Assembly (NCBI RefSeq): GCF_026810365.1
Contig: NZ_CP113948.1
Location: 3,627,501-3,691,500, forward strand
Length of the DNA: 64,000 nt
Direction of reading: 5' to 3'
Origin: Flavobacterium praedii
Lineage (GTDB): Bacteria; Bacteroidota; Bacteroidia; Flavobacteriales; Flavobacteriaceae
The stretch's first letter is position 1. Each line of letters starts with the position of its first letter. The translations under genes were made by a program, and so were the position numbers. Shown here piece by piece: positions 42,570 to 51,679 of this stretch. The notes below the pieces were generated by a model. The model worked only from the letters and a program-made list of their open reading frames with translations. It was not told the DNA's origin and made no database searches.

Positions 42570-42869
42570 ATGAGAGAAATTAAAATTTCAATTAATGCTC
42601 AAAAAAAGACAAAAATAATTTTAGAATATCTTGAGGCGAAATGGTCTGAAAGAGTTAGAATTAAATTTGCAAAGAAATTGTACGACTCACTAAAAATAAT
42701 TAGAGCGAATCCTGAGATCTTTCCTAAATCAGTAACGAATAAAAAATTTCATAAATGCGTAGTTACAAAACAAACAACTTTGTTTTATACCTACACAAGC
42801 AAACGAATATATGTGGTTGCGCTTTTTGACACAAGACAAAACCCATCGAAAATAAAAAAAATAGAATAA
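42570..42869 (+). CDS. RelE/ParE-superfamily toxin
   Basis: A 99-residue basic protein of the RelE/ParE fold. It has an N-terminal strand, helices around ILEYLEAKWSERVRIKFAKK, the LYDSLKIIRANPEIFPKS turn, then the strand pair KFHKCVVTKQTTLFYTYTSK and IYVVALFDTRQNPSKI. The last motif is typical of ParE, which targets gyrase; RelE-type mRNA cleavage cannot be excluded. The module lies inside the mevalonate operon, between mvaD and mevalonate kinase. Confidence 0.85.
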   Translation: MREIKISINAQKKTKIILEYLEAKWSERVRIKFAKKLYDSLKIIRANPEIFPKSVTNKKFHKCVVTKQTTLFYTYTSKRIYVVALFDTRQNPSKIKKIE

Positions 42870-42900
42870 TTACCAACCCCAAATTGATAATTTATAAAAT

Positions 42901-43839
42901 ATGAAAGGACCTTTATTTTACTCAAAAATATTACTTTTTGGAGAATACGGAATTATTCGTGACTCCAAAGGATTATCAATTCCGTATAACTTTTACAATG
43001 GCGCACTTAAGAAAGAATTAAATCCTTCTGAAGAAGCCATAAAATCCAACGGTCATTTGAAACGTTTTGTAGTCTATTTGGAAACCCTTCAAAAAGAACA
43101 ACCTGATTTGGTAATGTTTGATTTAGAGACTTTAAAGAATGATGTTGAAACAGGGATGTATTTTGATTCCAGTATTCCTCAAGGATACGGAGTAGGCAGT
43201 AGCGGAGCATTGGTAGCTGCTATTTATGATAAATATGCGCAAAATAAAATCACCGTTTTAGAAAATCTAACCCGAGAAAAACTATTGAGTTTAAAAACAA
43301 TTTTTTCTCAAATGGAAAGTTTTTTTCACGGAAAAAGCTCAGGATTGGATCCCTTAAATAGTTATTTGAGCATCCCGATTTTAATTAATTCCAAAGACAA
43401 TATTGAAGCAACTGGTATTCCTACTCAAAGTTTTGATGGAAAAGGAGCTGTATTTTTATTAGATTCAGGCATTGTGGGTGAAACCGCTCCAATGGTCAAT
43501 ATTTTTATGGAAAATTTGAAAGACAAAGGGTTTCGTACGATGTTAAAAACTCAATTTGTAAAATATACAGATGCTTGTGTAGAAAATTTCTTAGGAGGCG
43601 ATATGAAGTCTTTGTTTGAAAACACAAAACACTTATCAAAAGTAGTTTTGAATAACTTTAAACCAATGATTCCAGAACAATTTCATGGTATTTGGCAAGC
43701 AGGTTTAGATTCAAATGATTATTACTTAAAATTGTGTGGATCTGGTGGAGGTGGTTATATTTTAGGATTTACAGAAGATCTTGAAAAAGCCAAAGCATCT
43801 TTGAAAGATTTCAAACTTGAGGTGGTTTATCAATTTTAA
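42901..43839 (+). CDS. mvaK: mevalonate kinase-like GHMP kinase
   Basis: A 312-residue GHMP kinase: SKILLFGEYGIIRDSKGLSI at the N-terminus (substrate/ATP strand), the phosphate loop GYGVGSSGALVAAIYDKYA (about 97-115), HGKSSGLDPLNSYLSIP (about 143-160, with the catalytic Asp) and the C-terminal GSGGGGYILGF. Clustered with mvaD, it should phosphorylate mevalonate, or possibly phosphomevalonate. Confidence 0.85.
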   Translation: MKGPLFYSKILLFGEYGIIRDSKGLSIPYNFYNGALKKELNPSEEAIKSNGHLKRFVVYLETLQKEQPDLVMFDLETLKNDVETGMYFDSSIPQGYGVGSSGALVAAIYDKYAQNKITVLENLTREKLLSLKTIFSQMESFFHGKSSGLDPLNSYLSIPILINSKDNIEATGIPTQSFDGKGAVFLLDSGIVGETAPMVNIFMENLKDKGFRTMLKTQFVKYTDACVENFLGGDMKSLFENTKHLSKVVLNNFKPMIPEQFHGIWQAGLDSNDYYLKLCGSGGGGYILGFTEDLEKAKASLKDFKLEVVYQF

Positions 43840-43890
43840 TTTACTTTTTTTAAATACAAAATCACAACTCATAAACCTTAAACCTACTCC

Positions 43891-44847
43891 ATGTTAAGCA
43901 GGCAGAATAAACTTTTTCTATTAAAAATGTTCAGTTTGTTCTCTGTAGTAAGAGGTTATAATATTCCTATTATTGCTTTAGCGCAGTATCTTTCGGCAAT
44001 ATTTATTTTGGCTCCAGAAAAAAGGGCCTTGGCAGTGCTTTTAGACTTCCACCTTTTTATAATAGTCTTGGCCTCTAGTTTAACCATTGCGTCAGGATAC
44101 ATTATCAACAGCTTTTATGACAGTAAAAAAGACTTAATTAATCGACCGAATAAATCACATTTGGATCGTTTGGTAAGTCAGAGAACAAAACTTCGAGTCT
44201 ATTTTAGTCTTAATTTTTTTGTAGCGGTGATTGCTTTTTTTGTCTCATTTAGGGCAGTTTTATTTTTTTCTGTTTATATTTTCTTGATTTGGTTTTATTC
44301 GCATAAAATAAAAAAATACCCCCTTATTGGAAATTTAATGGCTGCTTTTTTGGCTGTTTTACCTTTTTTTGGAATTCTACTTTACTATTATTTAAAAATG
44401 CCTTTGTATGAAATAGAAAACAATAGTGGTAAACTTGCCGTTATTCTTTCTCATGCTACATTCTTGTTCCTTTTGATTTTAATTCGGGAAATGATTAAAG
44501 ATCTTGAGAATATAAAAGGTGATTTGGCCAATGATTACAAAACCATTCCAATTATTTATGGAGAAGAATTTTCAAAAAGAATAATAACGATTTTAACTAT
44601 AATGACCATCTTCCCTGTATATTTCTTAATTGATGTATACGATGTTGGGTATATGGATATTTATTTTTACTGTTGTTTTATTGTTCTCATTTTCTTCTTA
44701 CTCTATTTATGGAAATGGAACACCAAAGAACAATATGTCGTGCTTCACAACGTTTTGAAATTCATAATAGTAGCAGGTGTTTTTTGTATCGTCTTAATAA
44801 ATCCAAGTGTTTTGTGGCATGGCAAAAAAGTATTGATGGCTATATAA
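43891..44847 (+). CDS. UbiA-family prenyltransferase
   Basis: A 318-residue membrane protein with 8-9 hydrophobic segments and the two UbiA aspartate motifs: NSFYDSKKDLINRPNKSH (about 71-88) and REMIKDLENIKGDLANDYKT (about 201-220). It transfers a prenyl chain to an acceptor. Flavobacterial members are often named geranylgeranylglycerol-phosphate geranylgeranyltransferase by similarity. The acceptor cannot be read here. Position right behind two mevalonate-pathway genes fits a user of isoprenoid diphosphates. Confidence 0.85.
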   Translation: MLSRQNKLFLLKMFSLFSVVRGYNIPIIALAQYLSAIFILAPEKRALAVLLDFHLFIIVLASSLTIASGYIINSFYDSKKDLINRPNKSHLDRLVSQRTKLRVYFSLNFFVAVIAFFVSFRAVLFFSVYIFLIWFYSHKIKKYPLIGNLMAAFLAVLPFFGILLYYYLKMPLYEIENNSGKLAVILSHATFLFLLILIREMIKDLENIKGDLANDYKTIPIIYGEEFSKRIITILTIMTIFPVYFLIDVYDVGYMDIYFYCCFIVLIFFLLYLWKWNTKEQYVVLHNVLKFIIVAGVFCIVLINPSVLWHGKKVLMAI

Positions 44848-44966
44848 TCAAGGATTCTTAAAAGCAAACCACTCTATTTTATTTTTACTCACTAAATTAA
44901 AACGCATTTAATTAGATAGTTAGCTTTTTCTAATTGCCAAAAATCGTTTCTCAATGATATAAATAG

Positions 44967-44974
44967 TATCTTTG
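44967..44974 (+). promoter_or_regulatory. -7 box for the pseudouridine synthase gene
   Basis: TATCTTTG fits TAnnTTTG exactly, 18 nt before the ATG at 44993. It shows that this gene has its own promoter behind the mevalonate operon. Confidence 0.65.
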
Positions 44975-44992
44975 CACAAATTATAGAATATT

Positions 44993-45898
44993 ATGAACAA
45001 TAAGGACGGCAATAATAGAGGAAGTGGACCAAGAGCAAACAGCTCTAGACCTAGTTCAAATAAGCCAAAACCTGCGATGCAAAAAAGGGCACAAGGGCCA
45101 AAAAAAGTAAAAACAATTGTTAAAGTTGCCGATACTACTGATAAAGTAGAGAAAAAACCGAATCAAGCGCCTAAAAGACCTAAAGCAAAAGACGAAATTC
45201 GTTTGAATAAATACATCTCAAATTCTGGGACTTGTTCAAGACGTGATGCCGATATTTACATTCAATCCGGAAATGTAAAAGTAAATGGAATTCCAGTTGT
45301 AGAAATGGGATATATGGTAAAACCCGGAGATGTTGTGAATTTTGACGGAGTGGTTTTGACTCCAGAGAAAAAAGTTTACATCTTATTAAACAAGCCCAAA
45401 AATTTTACTACTGCACTTGATGAAGGTCAAGAATACAGAAATGTTTTAGAACTTGTAAAAGGTTCTACCACTTCAAAAATTGCTCCAATAGGCAGAATGG
45501 ACAAAAACACAACGGGACTTTTGTTGTTTACAAATGATACCGATATGATTCGTAAATTTACTTTACCAAGTCAAAAATCATCCAAAATATATCAAGTTTC
45601 TTTAGATAAAAATTTAAAATTTGAAGATTTAGAAAAAATCAATAAAGGACTTGTTCTTGATGGACACCGAGTATTTGTTGAAGATGTTAGCTATATTGAT
45701 GGTGAAGCAAAAAGCGAAATCGGAATTCAATTAAGATCGGCAAACGTAAAAGTGGTTCGTGCTATTTTTGAAAATTTCAGTTATGACGTTTTAAGAATTG
45801 ACCGTGTAGCTTTTGCAGGTTTAACCAAGAAGAATTTACCAAGAGGAAATTGGAGGCTGCTCACAGATCAAGAAATTATTAATCTGAAGAACGTATAA
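44993..45898 (+). CDS. RluB/RluF-like rRNA pseudouridine synthase
   Basis: A 301-residue enzyme with a lysine- and proline-rich disordered N-terminus (about 1-68), an S4 RNA-binding domain (about 69-125, RLNKYISNSGTCSRRDADIY) and a pseudouridine synthase domain with the catalytic Asp in GRMDKNTTGLLLFTND (about 168-183). It isomerises a uridine in 23S rRNA, as RluB does. The C-terminal motif FAGLTKKNLPRGNWRLLT is typical. Confidence 0.9.
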   Translation: MNNKDGNNRGSGPRANSSRPSSNKPKPAMQKRAQGPKKVKTIVKVADTTDKVEKKPNQAPKRPKAKDEIRLNKYISNSGTCSRRDADIYIQSGNVKVNGIPVVEMGYMVKPGDVVNFDGVVLTPEKKVYILLNKPKNFTTALDEGQEYRNVLELVKGSTTSKIAPIGRMDKNTTGLLLFTNDTDMIRKFTLPSQKSSKIYQVSLDKNLKFEDLEKINKGLVLDGHRVFVEDVSYIDGEAKSEIGIQLRSANVKVVRAIFENFSYDVLRIDRVAFAGLTKKNLPRGNWRLLTDQEIINLKNV

Positions 45899-45921
45899 AA
45901 CTTTTTTCTAATAAAAATCTC

Positions 45922-45956
45922 AAATCCCTTTCACTTCAAATGTAAAGGGATTTTTT
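45922..45956 (+). terminator. terminator after the pseudouridine synthase
   Basis: AAATCCCTTT (45922-45931) pairs with AAAGGGATTT (45944-45953), followed by more T, 24 nt after the stop codon. Confidence 0.85.
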
Positions 45957-45974
45957 AATTAAAAAATAACCAGA

Positions 45975-46337
45975 ATGACACCAGAAAAATTACAATCTAT
46001 CGCCTTTAAATGGTTTGACGCTTTTAACAATCATAACTTAGAACAGTTACTTTCATTATACGATGACGAGGCAGCCCATTTTAGTCCAAAATTAAAAATT
46101 CGTCAACCTGAAACCCAAGGATTAGTTACTGGAAAAGAAGCTTTAAGGACTTGGTGGCAAGATGCTTTTGATCGTTTGCCAACATTGCATTATAAAGTAA
46201 CTTCGCTTACGGCCAATGCAGATCGTGTTTTTATGGAATATGTTCGCACTGTAAAGGATGAGGAAGATATGCTTGTGGCTGAAGTTCTTGTTGTTAAGGA
46301 AGATAAGATTGTAGCTTCTAGAGTCTATCACGGATAG
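45975..46337 (+). CDS. NTF2-like/SnoaL-type protein
   Basis: A 120-residue cytosolic cone-fold protein: FKWFDAFNNHNLEQLLSLYD with DDEAAHFSPK, then GKEALRTWWQDAFDRLPTLH, a typical SnoaL/NTF2 layout of three helices and a curved sheet. Members range from polyketide cyclases to plain ligand-binding proteins, and the sequence gives no specific reaction. It starts 18 nt after a terminator. Confidence 0.75.
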   Translation: MTPEKLQSIAFKWFDAFNNHNLEQLLSLYDDEAAHFSPKLKIRQPETQGLVTGKEALRTWWQDAFDRLPTLHYKVTSLTANADRVFMEYVRTVKDEEDMLVAEVLVVKEDKIVASRVYHG

Positions 46338-46406
46338 TTTAAGATTTAATTAACATACAAAAATGGTCTTTTGGTTAGATTTACAACTTATTATTAAACC
46401 CCAATT

Positions 46407-48170
46407 ATGAAAAAAACCTATATTTTTTTGTTTGCAATTGCAGCATCAATTGCATTAACTAATTGTAAATCAAATGAAAAAAAGCAAGATTTCACGGCTT
46501 TGACTAAAAGTTATTTTGACGATAAAAACGCTTTGGACCCTTTGGGCGCTACTCAAAATGGTCAATCGGCATACAATGATCAGTTGCAGTTTGAAATGAC
46601 CGATTCTTATAGAAAAACACAAGCAACTTTTTTTAATAAGTACGAAACAGAATTGGCCAAAATAGACCAAGCTTCTCTTTCAAATGAAGAGAAAAACAGT
46701 TTCGAAATTATGAAATGGGAAATTCAAGTTGGGAAACTAGTATTGAAACAACCTTCAAACTTAATGCCTATCCATCAATTCTGGGGAACTCAAGTTACGA
46801 TGGGGCAATACGCAGGTGGAACCTCTGCTCAACCTTTTAAAACTGAAAAAGATTACGCCAATTTCTTAAAAAGAATGGACAAGTATGCTGTTTGGATTGA
46901 TTCGGCAATGGTGTATATGAAAAAAGGAATGAAAGAAGGTGCCGTTTTGCCAAAAGCTTTAACCCTAAAAGTAATTCCACTCTTTGCAGACATGCCAACA
47001 GCAAAAATAGAGGACAATTTATTTTATTCTTCTATAAAATTAATGCCAACTTCTTTTAGTGATGCTGTTATAAAGGATTTGACTGCAAAATATACTACAG
47101 CAATTAATGAAAAGTTAATTCCGCAGTATAAAAAAATGACTGAATTTTTAAAAAACGAATACCTTCCAGCTTCCAGATCAACCAGTGGAATAGGCAGTTT
47201 GTCTTTTGGAAAAGAACTTTATAAAACATATGTAAAACAATGGACTACTACTGAAATGACCCCTGAAGAAATTCACGAACTTGGTCTGAAAGAAGTAGCG
47301 CGTTTGACAATAGAAATGGAAAAAGTCAAAAAGCAAGTTGGCTTTAAAGGGACTTTATTGGCCTTTTTTGATGAAGTAAGAAATAAAAAAGAGTTAAAAC
47401 CATTTCATAAACCAGAAGAAGTAATTGCAAATTTTGAAAGGATTTATACCAAAATAAAACCAAACGTTGATAAGCTTTTTTCTTTGCAGCCACATTCTAA
47501 ATTTGAAATTAGAAGAACAGAAGCTTTTAGAGAAAAAACAGCAAGTGCTGAATACAATCAAGGATCTGCAGATGGAACCCGACCAGGTATTTTTTATGTT
47601 CCGGTTCCAAATGTAACAGAGTATAATGTTTATGGCGACGAAGATTTATTCTTACATGAAGCTATTCCTGGGCATCATTTTCAGATTTCATTACAACAAG
47701 AAAATGCAGCTTTGCCTGATTTTAGAAAGTTCGCTTGGTTTGGTGCCTATGGTGAAGGCTGGGCATTATATACAGAGAGTTTAGGAAAAGAATTAGGATT
47801 GTATCAAGATCCATATCAATATTTTGGAATGTTGGGCAATGAGATGCATAGAGCTGTTCGATTGGTCGTAGATACAGGAATGCACAACAAAGGATGGACT
47901 AGAGAACAAGCCATAGCGTATTCACTAGCTCATGAAGCTGAAAGTAGAGAAAGTATCACTACAGAAATTGAAAGATATATGGCAATTCCAGGTCAAGCTT
48001 TGTCTTATAAAATTGGGCAATTGAAAATTATGGAATTGCGTAAAAAAGCAGAAACAAAAATGGGAGCTCAATTTGACATCAAAAAATTCCATGAAAAAGT
48101 ATTAGAATCAGGTGTTTTGCCTTTGGCGTTATTAGAAATGAAAATTAATGAATGGATACAAGAAAAATAA
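46407..48170 (+). CDS. DUF885 family lipoprotein, putative zinc metalloprotease
   Basis: A 587-residue lipoprotein with lipobox Cys20 (ALTNC). It is a DUF885 protein throughout, with the metal-ligand motif HEAIPGHHFQ (His-Glu-x4-Gly-His-His, near residue 418), then FGAYGEGWALYTESLG and a distal Glu in SLAHEAESRESI. The motifs resemble those of M32-like carboxypeptidases. Substrate unknown. It should sit in the periplasm or at the outer membrane. Confidence 0.88.
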   Translation: MKKTYIFLFAIAASIALTNCKSNEKKQDFTALTKSYFDDKNALDPLGATQNGQSAYNDQLQFEMTDSYRKTQATFFNKYETELAKIDQASLSNEEKNSFEIMKWEIQVGKLVLKQPSNLMPIHQFWGTQVTMGQYAGGTSAQPFKTEKDYANFLKRMDKYAVWIDSAMVYMKKGMKEGAVLPKALTLKVIPLFADMPTAKIEDNLFYSSIKLMPTSFSDAVIKDLTAKYTTAINEKLIPQYKKMTEFLKNEYLPASRSTSGIGSLSFGKELYKTYVKQWTTTEMTPEEIHELGLKEVARLTIEMEKVKKQVGFKGTLLAFFDEVRNKKELKPFHKPEEVIANFERIYTKIKPNVDKLFSLQPHSKFEIRRTEAFREKTASAEYNQGSADGTRPGIFYVPVPNVTEYNVYGDEDLFLHEAIPGHHFQISLQQENAALPDFRKFAWFGAYGEGWALYTESLGKELGLYQDPYQYFGMLGNEMHRAVRLVVDTGMHNKGWTREQAIAYSLAHEAESRESITTEIERYMAIPGQALSYKIGQLKIMELRKKAETKMGAQFDIKKFHEKVLESGVLPLALLEMKINEWIQEK

Positions 48171-48203
48171 TTTTTAATTTGAATTAACTTCGTTTAAAAA
48201 AGC

Positions 48204-48241
48204 AAAAAGGTATAGTATTTATTCAGATACTATACCTTTTT
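48204..48241 (+). terminator. terminator after the DUF885 gene
   Basis: AAAAAGGTATAGTAT (48204-48218) pairs perfectly with ATACTATACCTTTTT (48227-48241) across an 8-nt loop, followed by more T. Confidence 0.9.
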
Positions 48242-48383
48242 TTGTTTATAATAGTTTATCCAAAATCCACATTTGACTATATAACGAAACTGAATTATTC
48301 AATAAAAAAAAGAGCTCACGTACTGTTTTTGAAGAAGAATTCAGATGTAGTAGATTTCTAATGCGGATTCTAGGTTTAAGGAA

Positions 48384-48995
48384 CTATAAGTTAAAAATTT
48401 TGCTTAAAAATTTGTTTTTATATTTAGATTGTAATAATGGATTTGTTGTGTTTAAAATTTCTTCCTCACATTTAAAATTCGAATAACCAAGCATAATTCG
48501 AATGCCTTCAGGTAAAGTACTTATTATACTTGTTTTTTCTGCGTGTAGAGAAAATTGAATGTTTTTTTCTTTTTGCTTTTCATTTTTAAAATGACATAAA
48601 ATAAGCATAACTGCAAAATTTAAAATAGAAATAGCAGTCTCGCTTTTAATTCCTATTTCGTTAGAAATCATTTCTGAGATTCTTCCTTTTTTGATTGAAA
48701 AAATTAAATTTAGAGGTATGTTACCTTCGTGTTCAAAGGAGTAATTTATGGATGATAGTTTGCCGTTTTCATATTCAATAGAATTATAGAATTCGGAGTT
48801 TGAAATGGAGTCAATAATTTTGAGAAACAAAGAATTGGTTTTAATGACGTTGTCAAGTCCTATTAACACAGTACATATACTAGTGTCAATCGATTTTCTA
48901 AGCAATGTTTCATTCTCTTCAAACTTTTTACAAAAAATTGAAATCAATGGTGAAGTGATAGAACTTCTAAGCTGATTAAGTAAAATGGGGGTCAT
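48384..48995 (-). CDS. DUF937-like protein
   Basis: A 203-residue protein. Its N-terminus (SPLISIFCKKFEENETLLRK, then SICTVLIGLDN) and a later helix (NEIGIKSETAISILNFAVML) follow the pattern of DUF937 proteins, which have a helix-rich repeat with small hydrophobic runs. The resemblance is moderate. It has no signal peptide, and function is unknown for the family. It is a single gene; a near-palindrome, TTTATC...GATAAA (49063-49082), lies about 70 bp upstream of its start and could be its operator. Confidence 0.5.
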   Translation of the reverse strand: MTPILLNQLRSSITSPLISIFCKKFEENETLLRKSIDTSICTVLIGLDNVIKTNSLFLKIIDSISNSEFYNSIEYENGKLSSINYSFEHEGNIPLNLIFSIKKGRISEMISNEIGIKSETAISILNFAVMLILCHFKNEKQKEKNIQFSLHAEKTSIISTLPEGIRIMLGYSNFKCEEEILNTTNPLLQSKYKNKFLSKIFNL

Positions 48996-49465
48996 ATTTT
49001 ATCTTTTATCAAGCAAATATCTTTATTTGCATTAATCACAAATAATCGTCAAAATGCTACATTTTATCGATTATCGGATAAATATATAAAAATTTTAACA
49101 AATACCAATTAAATCAAACATTTTTTTGTAACTAAAATTTCAACAGAATTGATTCACTTATGTGAAAATTTGGATGGTGTAACAGACTAGTATGGTGATG
49201 CCTGAAAACAAAGTATTTTTTGTTCCGTTAATTAATGGAATTAATAAGTAGTAATGTAAATAATTTTGAAATTACTAATTCCTTGTTAAAATGACAATGA
49301 CTGTTTTTTAAGTATTTTTTCAAAACAAAAGGATATGGTGTTTTTTGTCTTTTTGAATAGTTTCTTGGGTTGGAATAATTTTAGGTAAAAAATCTTATTT
49401 TTTACCTGTCTTCCTTTTTGAAATCAACCCAATTAGAAGATGAATAATAATGTGTACAAAACAAA
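48996..49465. other. 470-bp gene-free region
   Basis: I find no coding frame. Apart from the near-palindrome at 49063-49082 it is plain AT-rich sequence up to the tRNA terminator. Confidence 0.55.
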
Positions 49466-49489
49466 AAACCCACTCGTTTGAGTGGGTTT
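49466..49489 (-). terminator. terminator of the tRNA gene
   Basis: AAACCCACTC (49466-49475) pairs with GAGTGGGTTT (49480-49489) over a 4-nt loop. On the minus strand it follows the tRNA 3' end directly and runs into a T-tract. Confidence 0.9.
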
Positions 49490-49491
49490 CG

Positions 49492-49564
49492 TGGTACCTC
49501 CAGGGATCGAACCAGGGACACATGGATTTTCAGTCCATTGCTCTACCATCTGAGCTAAGGTACC
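49492..49564 (-). tRNA. tRNA-Phe (GAA)
   Basis: The reverse strand folds into a 73-nt cloverleaf: acceptor GGTACCT/AGGTACC, D-arm TAGCTCAGATGGTAGAGCA, anticodon loop ACTGAAAATC with anticodon GAA, T-loop GGTTCGATCCC and discriminator A. The CCA end is not encoded. It is divergent from coaX. Confidence 0.97.
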
Positions 49565-49636
49565 GTGCTTATTGCGGGTGCAAATATAATATCTTTTTTA
49601 AATTAAACAATACATTTTTTTAAAAAAATCTATTCG

Positions 49637-49644
49637 TACCTTAG
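49637..49644 (+). promoter_or_regulatory. probable -7 box for coaX
   Basis: TACCTTAG has one mismatch to TAnnTTTG and lies 20 nt before the coaX start, the same spacing as at mvaD. Confidence 0.4.
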
Positions 49645-49663
49645 CATTTTTAAAAAAATAACT

Positions 49664-50398
49664 ATGATTTTAACCATCGATGTTGGAAATACAAGAATAA
49701 AAGCAGCTGTTTTTGAGGACTATAAGGCTTTGGAGAGTTTTGTTTTTTCTAATAATGAAATACTTAAAAAAATTACATTTATTTTAGAAAAATACAAGGC
49801 AATTACACATTTGGTAGTAGCTTCTGTTGGAAAAATGGGAAAAGAAATGTTTTTAGACTTCGAAAAAGAACTAATTGTATGGTTTGTTACGCACGAAGAT
49901 GTTTTTCCATTTGCAAATAATTATGCTACACCAAAAACTTTAGGGATAGACAGAATGGTTTTGGCAGCTGGAGCAACTTTACAGTTTCAAGGGAAAAATA
50001 GATTGATTATTGATGCAGGTACCTGTATTACTTATGATTTTGTAGATCAAAACGATGTATATCATGGTGGAGCGATCTCTCCTGGTTTGCGATTACGGTA
50101 TGAATCATTACATAATTTTACTGAAAAACTCCCGTTGTTAACATTCGTAGAACCAAAAGATATGATTGGAAATTCTACAGCAGAATCTATTCATTCTGGA
50201 GTTGTAAATGGATTGGTCTATGAAATTAATGGTTTTGTCGATGAATATAGTGCTCGATACTCAAATTTTATAATAATTTTAACGGGTGGAGACACAGAAT
50301 TTTTGGCTAAACGATTAAAAAATACCATATTTGCCAATTCAAATTTCCTATTAGAGAGTTTGAACCAAATTTTTCAATATAAAATCAAAAATGATTAA
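49664..50398 (+). CDS. coaX: type III pantothenate kinase
   Basis: A 244-residue ASKHA-fold kinase for the first step of coenzyme A synthesis. Motifs are ILTIDVGNTRIKAAVF (phosphate 1), TLGIDRMVLAAGA (pantothenate loop, about 103-115), LIIDAGTCITYDF (about 121-133, catalytic Asp), GGAISPGLRLRYESLH and LTGGDTEFLAK. It overlaps the next gene by 8 nt and starts an envelope-biogenesis operon. Confidence 0.94.
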   Translation: MILTIDVGNTRIKAAVFEDYKALESFVFSNNEILKKITFILEKYKAITHLVVASVGKMGKEMFLDFEKELIVWFVTHEDVFPFANNYATPKTLGIDRMVLAAGATLQFQGKNRLIIDAGTCITYDFVDQNDVYHGGAISPGLRLRYESLHNFTEKLPLLTFVEPKDMIGNSTAESIHSGVVNGLVYEINGFVDEYSARYSNFIIILTGGDTEFLAKRLKNTIFANSNFLLESLNQIFQYKIKND

Positions 50399-51641
50399 AA
50401 AAATTATAGTTGCAGCCTGTTTCTTTATCTCACTAGTATCTAACGCTCAAACTGGTTCTGCTTCTCCTTATTCTTTTTTCGGAATTGGAGAATCTAGATT
50501 TAAAGGAAATCTTGAGAATCGTTCTATGGCAGGGCTTAGTGTTGAGCAAGATAGTCTCCATATAAATATTTTGAATCCTGCGAGTTTTGCAAGTTTAAAA
50601 TTTACAACTTTCACGATAGGTGGTAACTACACTTCTACGGGGTTAAAAACAGATACCAAAACGGAGAAAGCGCAAAGAACAGCTCTTGATTATATAGCCG
50701 TTTCAGTGCCTTTAGGTAAAATGGGAGTAGGATTTGGATTGTTACCATATACTTCAGTTGGTTATAATATTCAATCAATAAACTCAAGTCCTGATGGTGT
50801 TAATAACGTGCTAAAAGGAACTGGTGGTTTGAATAAGGCATTCTTTTCATTAGGATATACCGTTATTCCTAACTTAGTAGTGGGAGCAGATATTCAATAT
50901 AATTTTGGAAGAATAAATAATACTAATTTAGAATACATAACAGGTGTATTTATTGGTACTCAAGAAAAAAATGAAGCGGATTTAAAAGGTTTTGCGTCAA
51001 ATTTTGGTGTTATGTACAAACACAAAATTTATAAGAATATAAATTTACATAGTAGTTTTACTTTCTCCCCTCAAAGTAGATTGGCTTCAACAAATACTCA
51101 AACTAAGTCTACCGTAAATTTTAATTCAAATTTTGATGTAGCTATTATTGATCCTGCCGATCCAAATGAAATCAGAACTGATTTAACCATTCCTGAAAAA
51201 ATATCTTTTGGTTTAGGTGTTGGTAAAACAAAAAAATGGTTGCTAGGCTCTCAAATAGTTTTTCAAAATGCAGGGAAACTTACAGATGAATTTAATTCTG
51301 CAAGTAATGTTACTTATGGTACATATTCTAGCTACAGTTTAGGAGGATTTTATGTTCCAAATTACAACGTATTTTCTAAATATTATCAAAAGATTGTTTA
51401 CAGAGCTGGATTAAAATATACAAAAACTGGATTGACTGTTAAATCTGAAGATATTGATGAAAAAGCAATGACTTTAGGTTTTGGTTTGCCAATATCGGGA
51501 GGTTTTTCTAATATCAATATTGGGTTAGAATACGGGAAAAGAGGAACTACAGCAAAAGGCTTAATTCAAGAAAATTATTTTGTTCTTGCTATGAGCTTCT
51601 CTCTAAGTGAAAAATGGTTTAGACAGGCCAAAATAGATTAA
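50391..51641 (+). CDS. outer-membrane beta-barrel protein, FadL/OmpP1-like
   Basis: A 416-residue protein with a signal peptide (MIKKIIVAACFFISLVSNAQ). The mature part is rich in alternating aromatic and polar strands, as in FadL/OmpP1-like porins: SPYSFFGIGESRFKGNLENR with MAGLSVEQDSLHINILNPAS near the start, and repeated GFGLLPYTSVGYN-type strands. It probably forms an outer-membrane channel; the substrate is unknown. It overlaps coaX and precedes lptC. Confidence 0.75.
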   Translation: MIKKIIVAACFFISLVSNAQTGSASPYSFFGIGESRFKGNLENRSMAGLSVEQDSLHINILNPASFASLKFTTFTIGGNYTSTGLKTDTKTEKAQRTALDYIAVSVPLGKMGVGFGLLPYTSVGYNIQSINSSPDGVNNVLKGTGGLNKAFFSLGYTVIPNLVVGADIQYNFGRINNTNLEYITGVFIGTQEKNEADLKGFASNFGVMYKHKIYKNINLHSSFTFSPQSRLASTNTQTKSTVNFNSNFDVAIIDPADPNEIRTDLTIPEKISFGLGVGKTKKWLLGSQIVFQNAGKLTDEFNSASNVTYGTYSSYSLGGFYVPNYNVFSKYYQKIVYRAGLKYTKTGLTVKSEDIDEKAMTLGFGLPISGGFSNINIGLEYGKRGTTAKGLIQENYFVLAMSFSLSEKWFRQAKID

Positions 51642-51679
51642 TTTTTCCGCACAAAATAAGATTTCCTTTTTAATAGTAT

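Noticed and set aside
42570..42869. Prophage or integrative element around the toxin gene
   Set aside because: No integrase, phage gene or attachment repeat is present nearby; the genes on both sides are metabolic and on the same strand.
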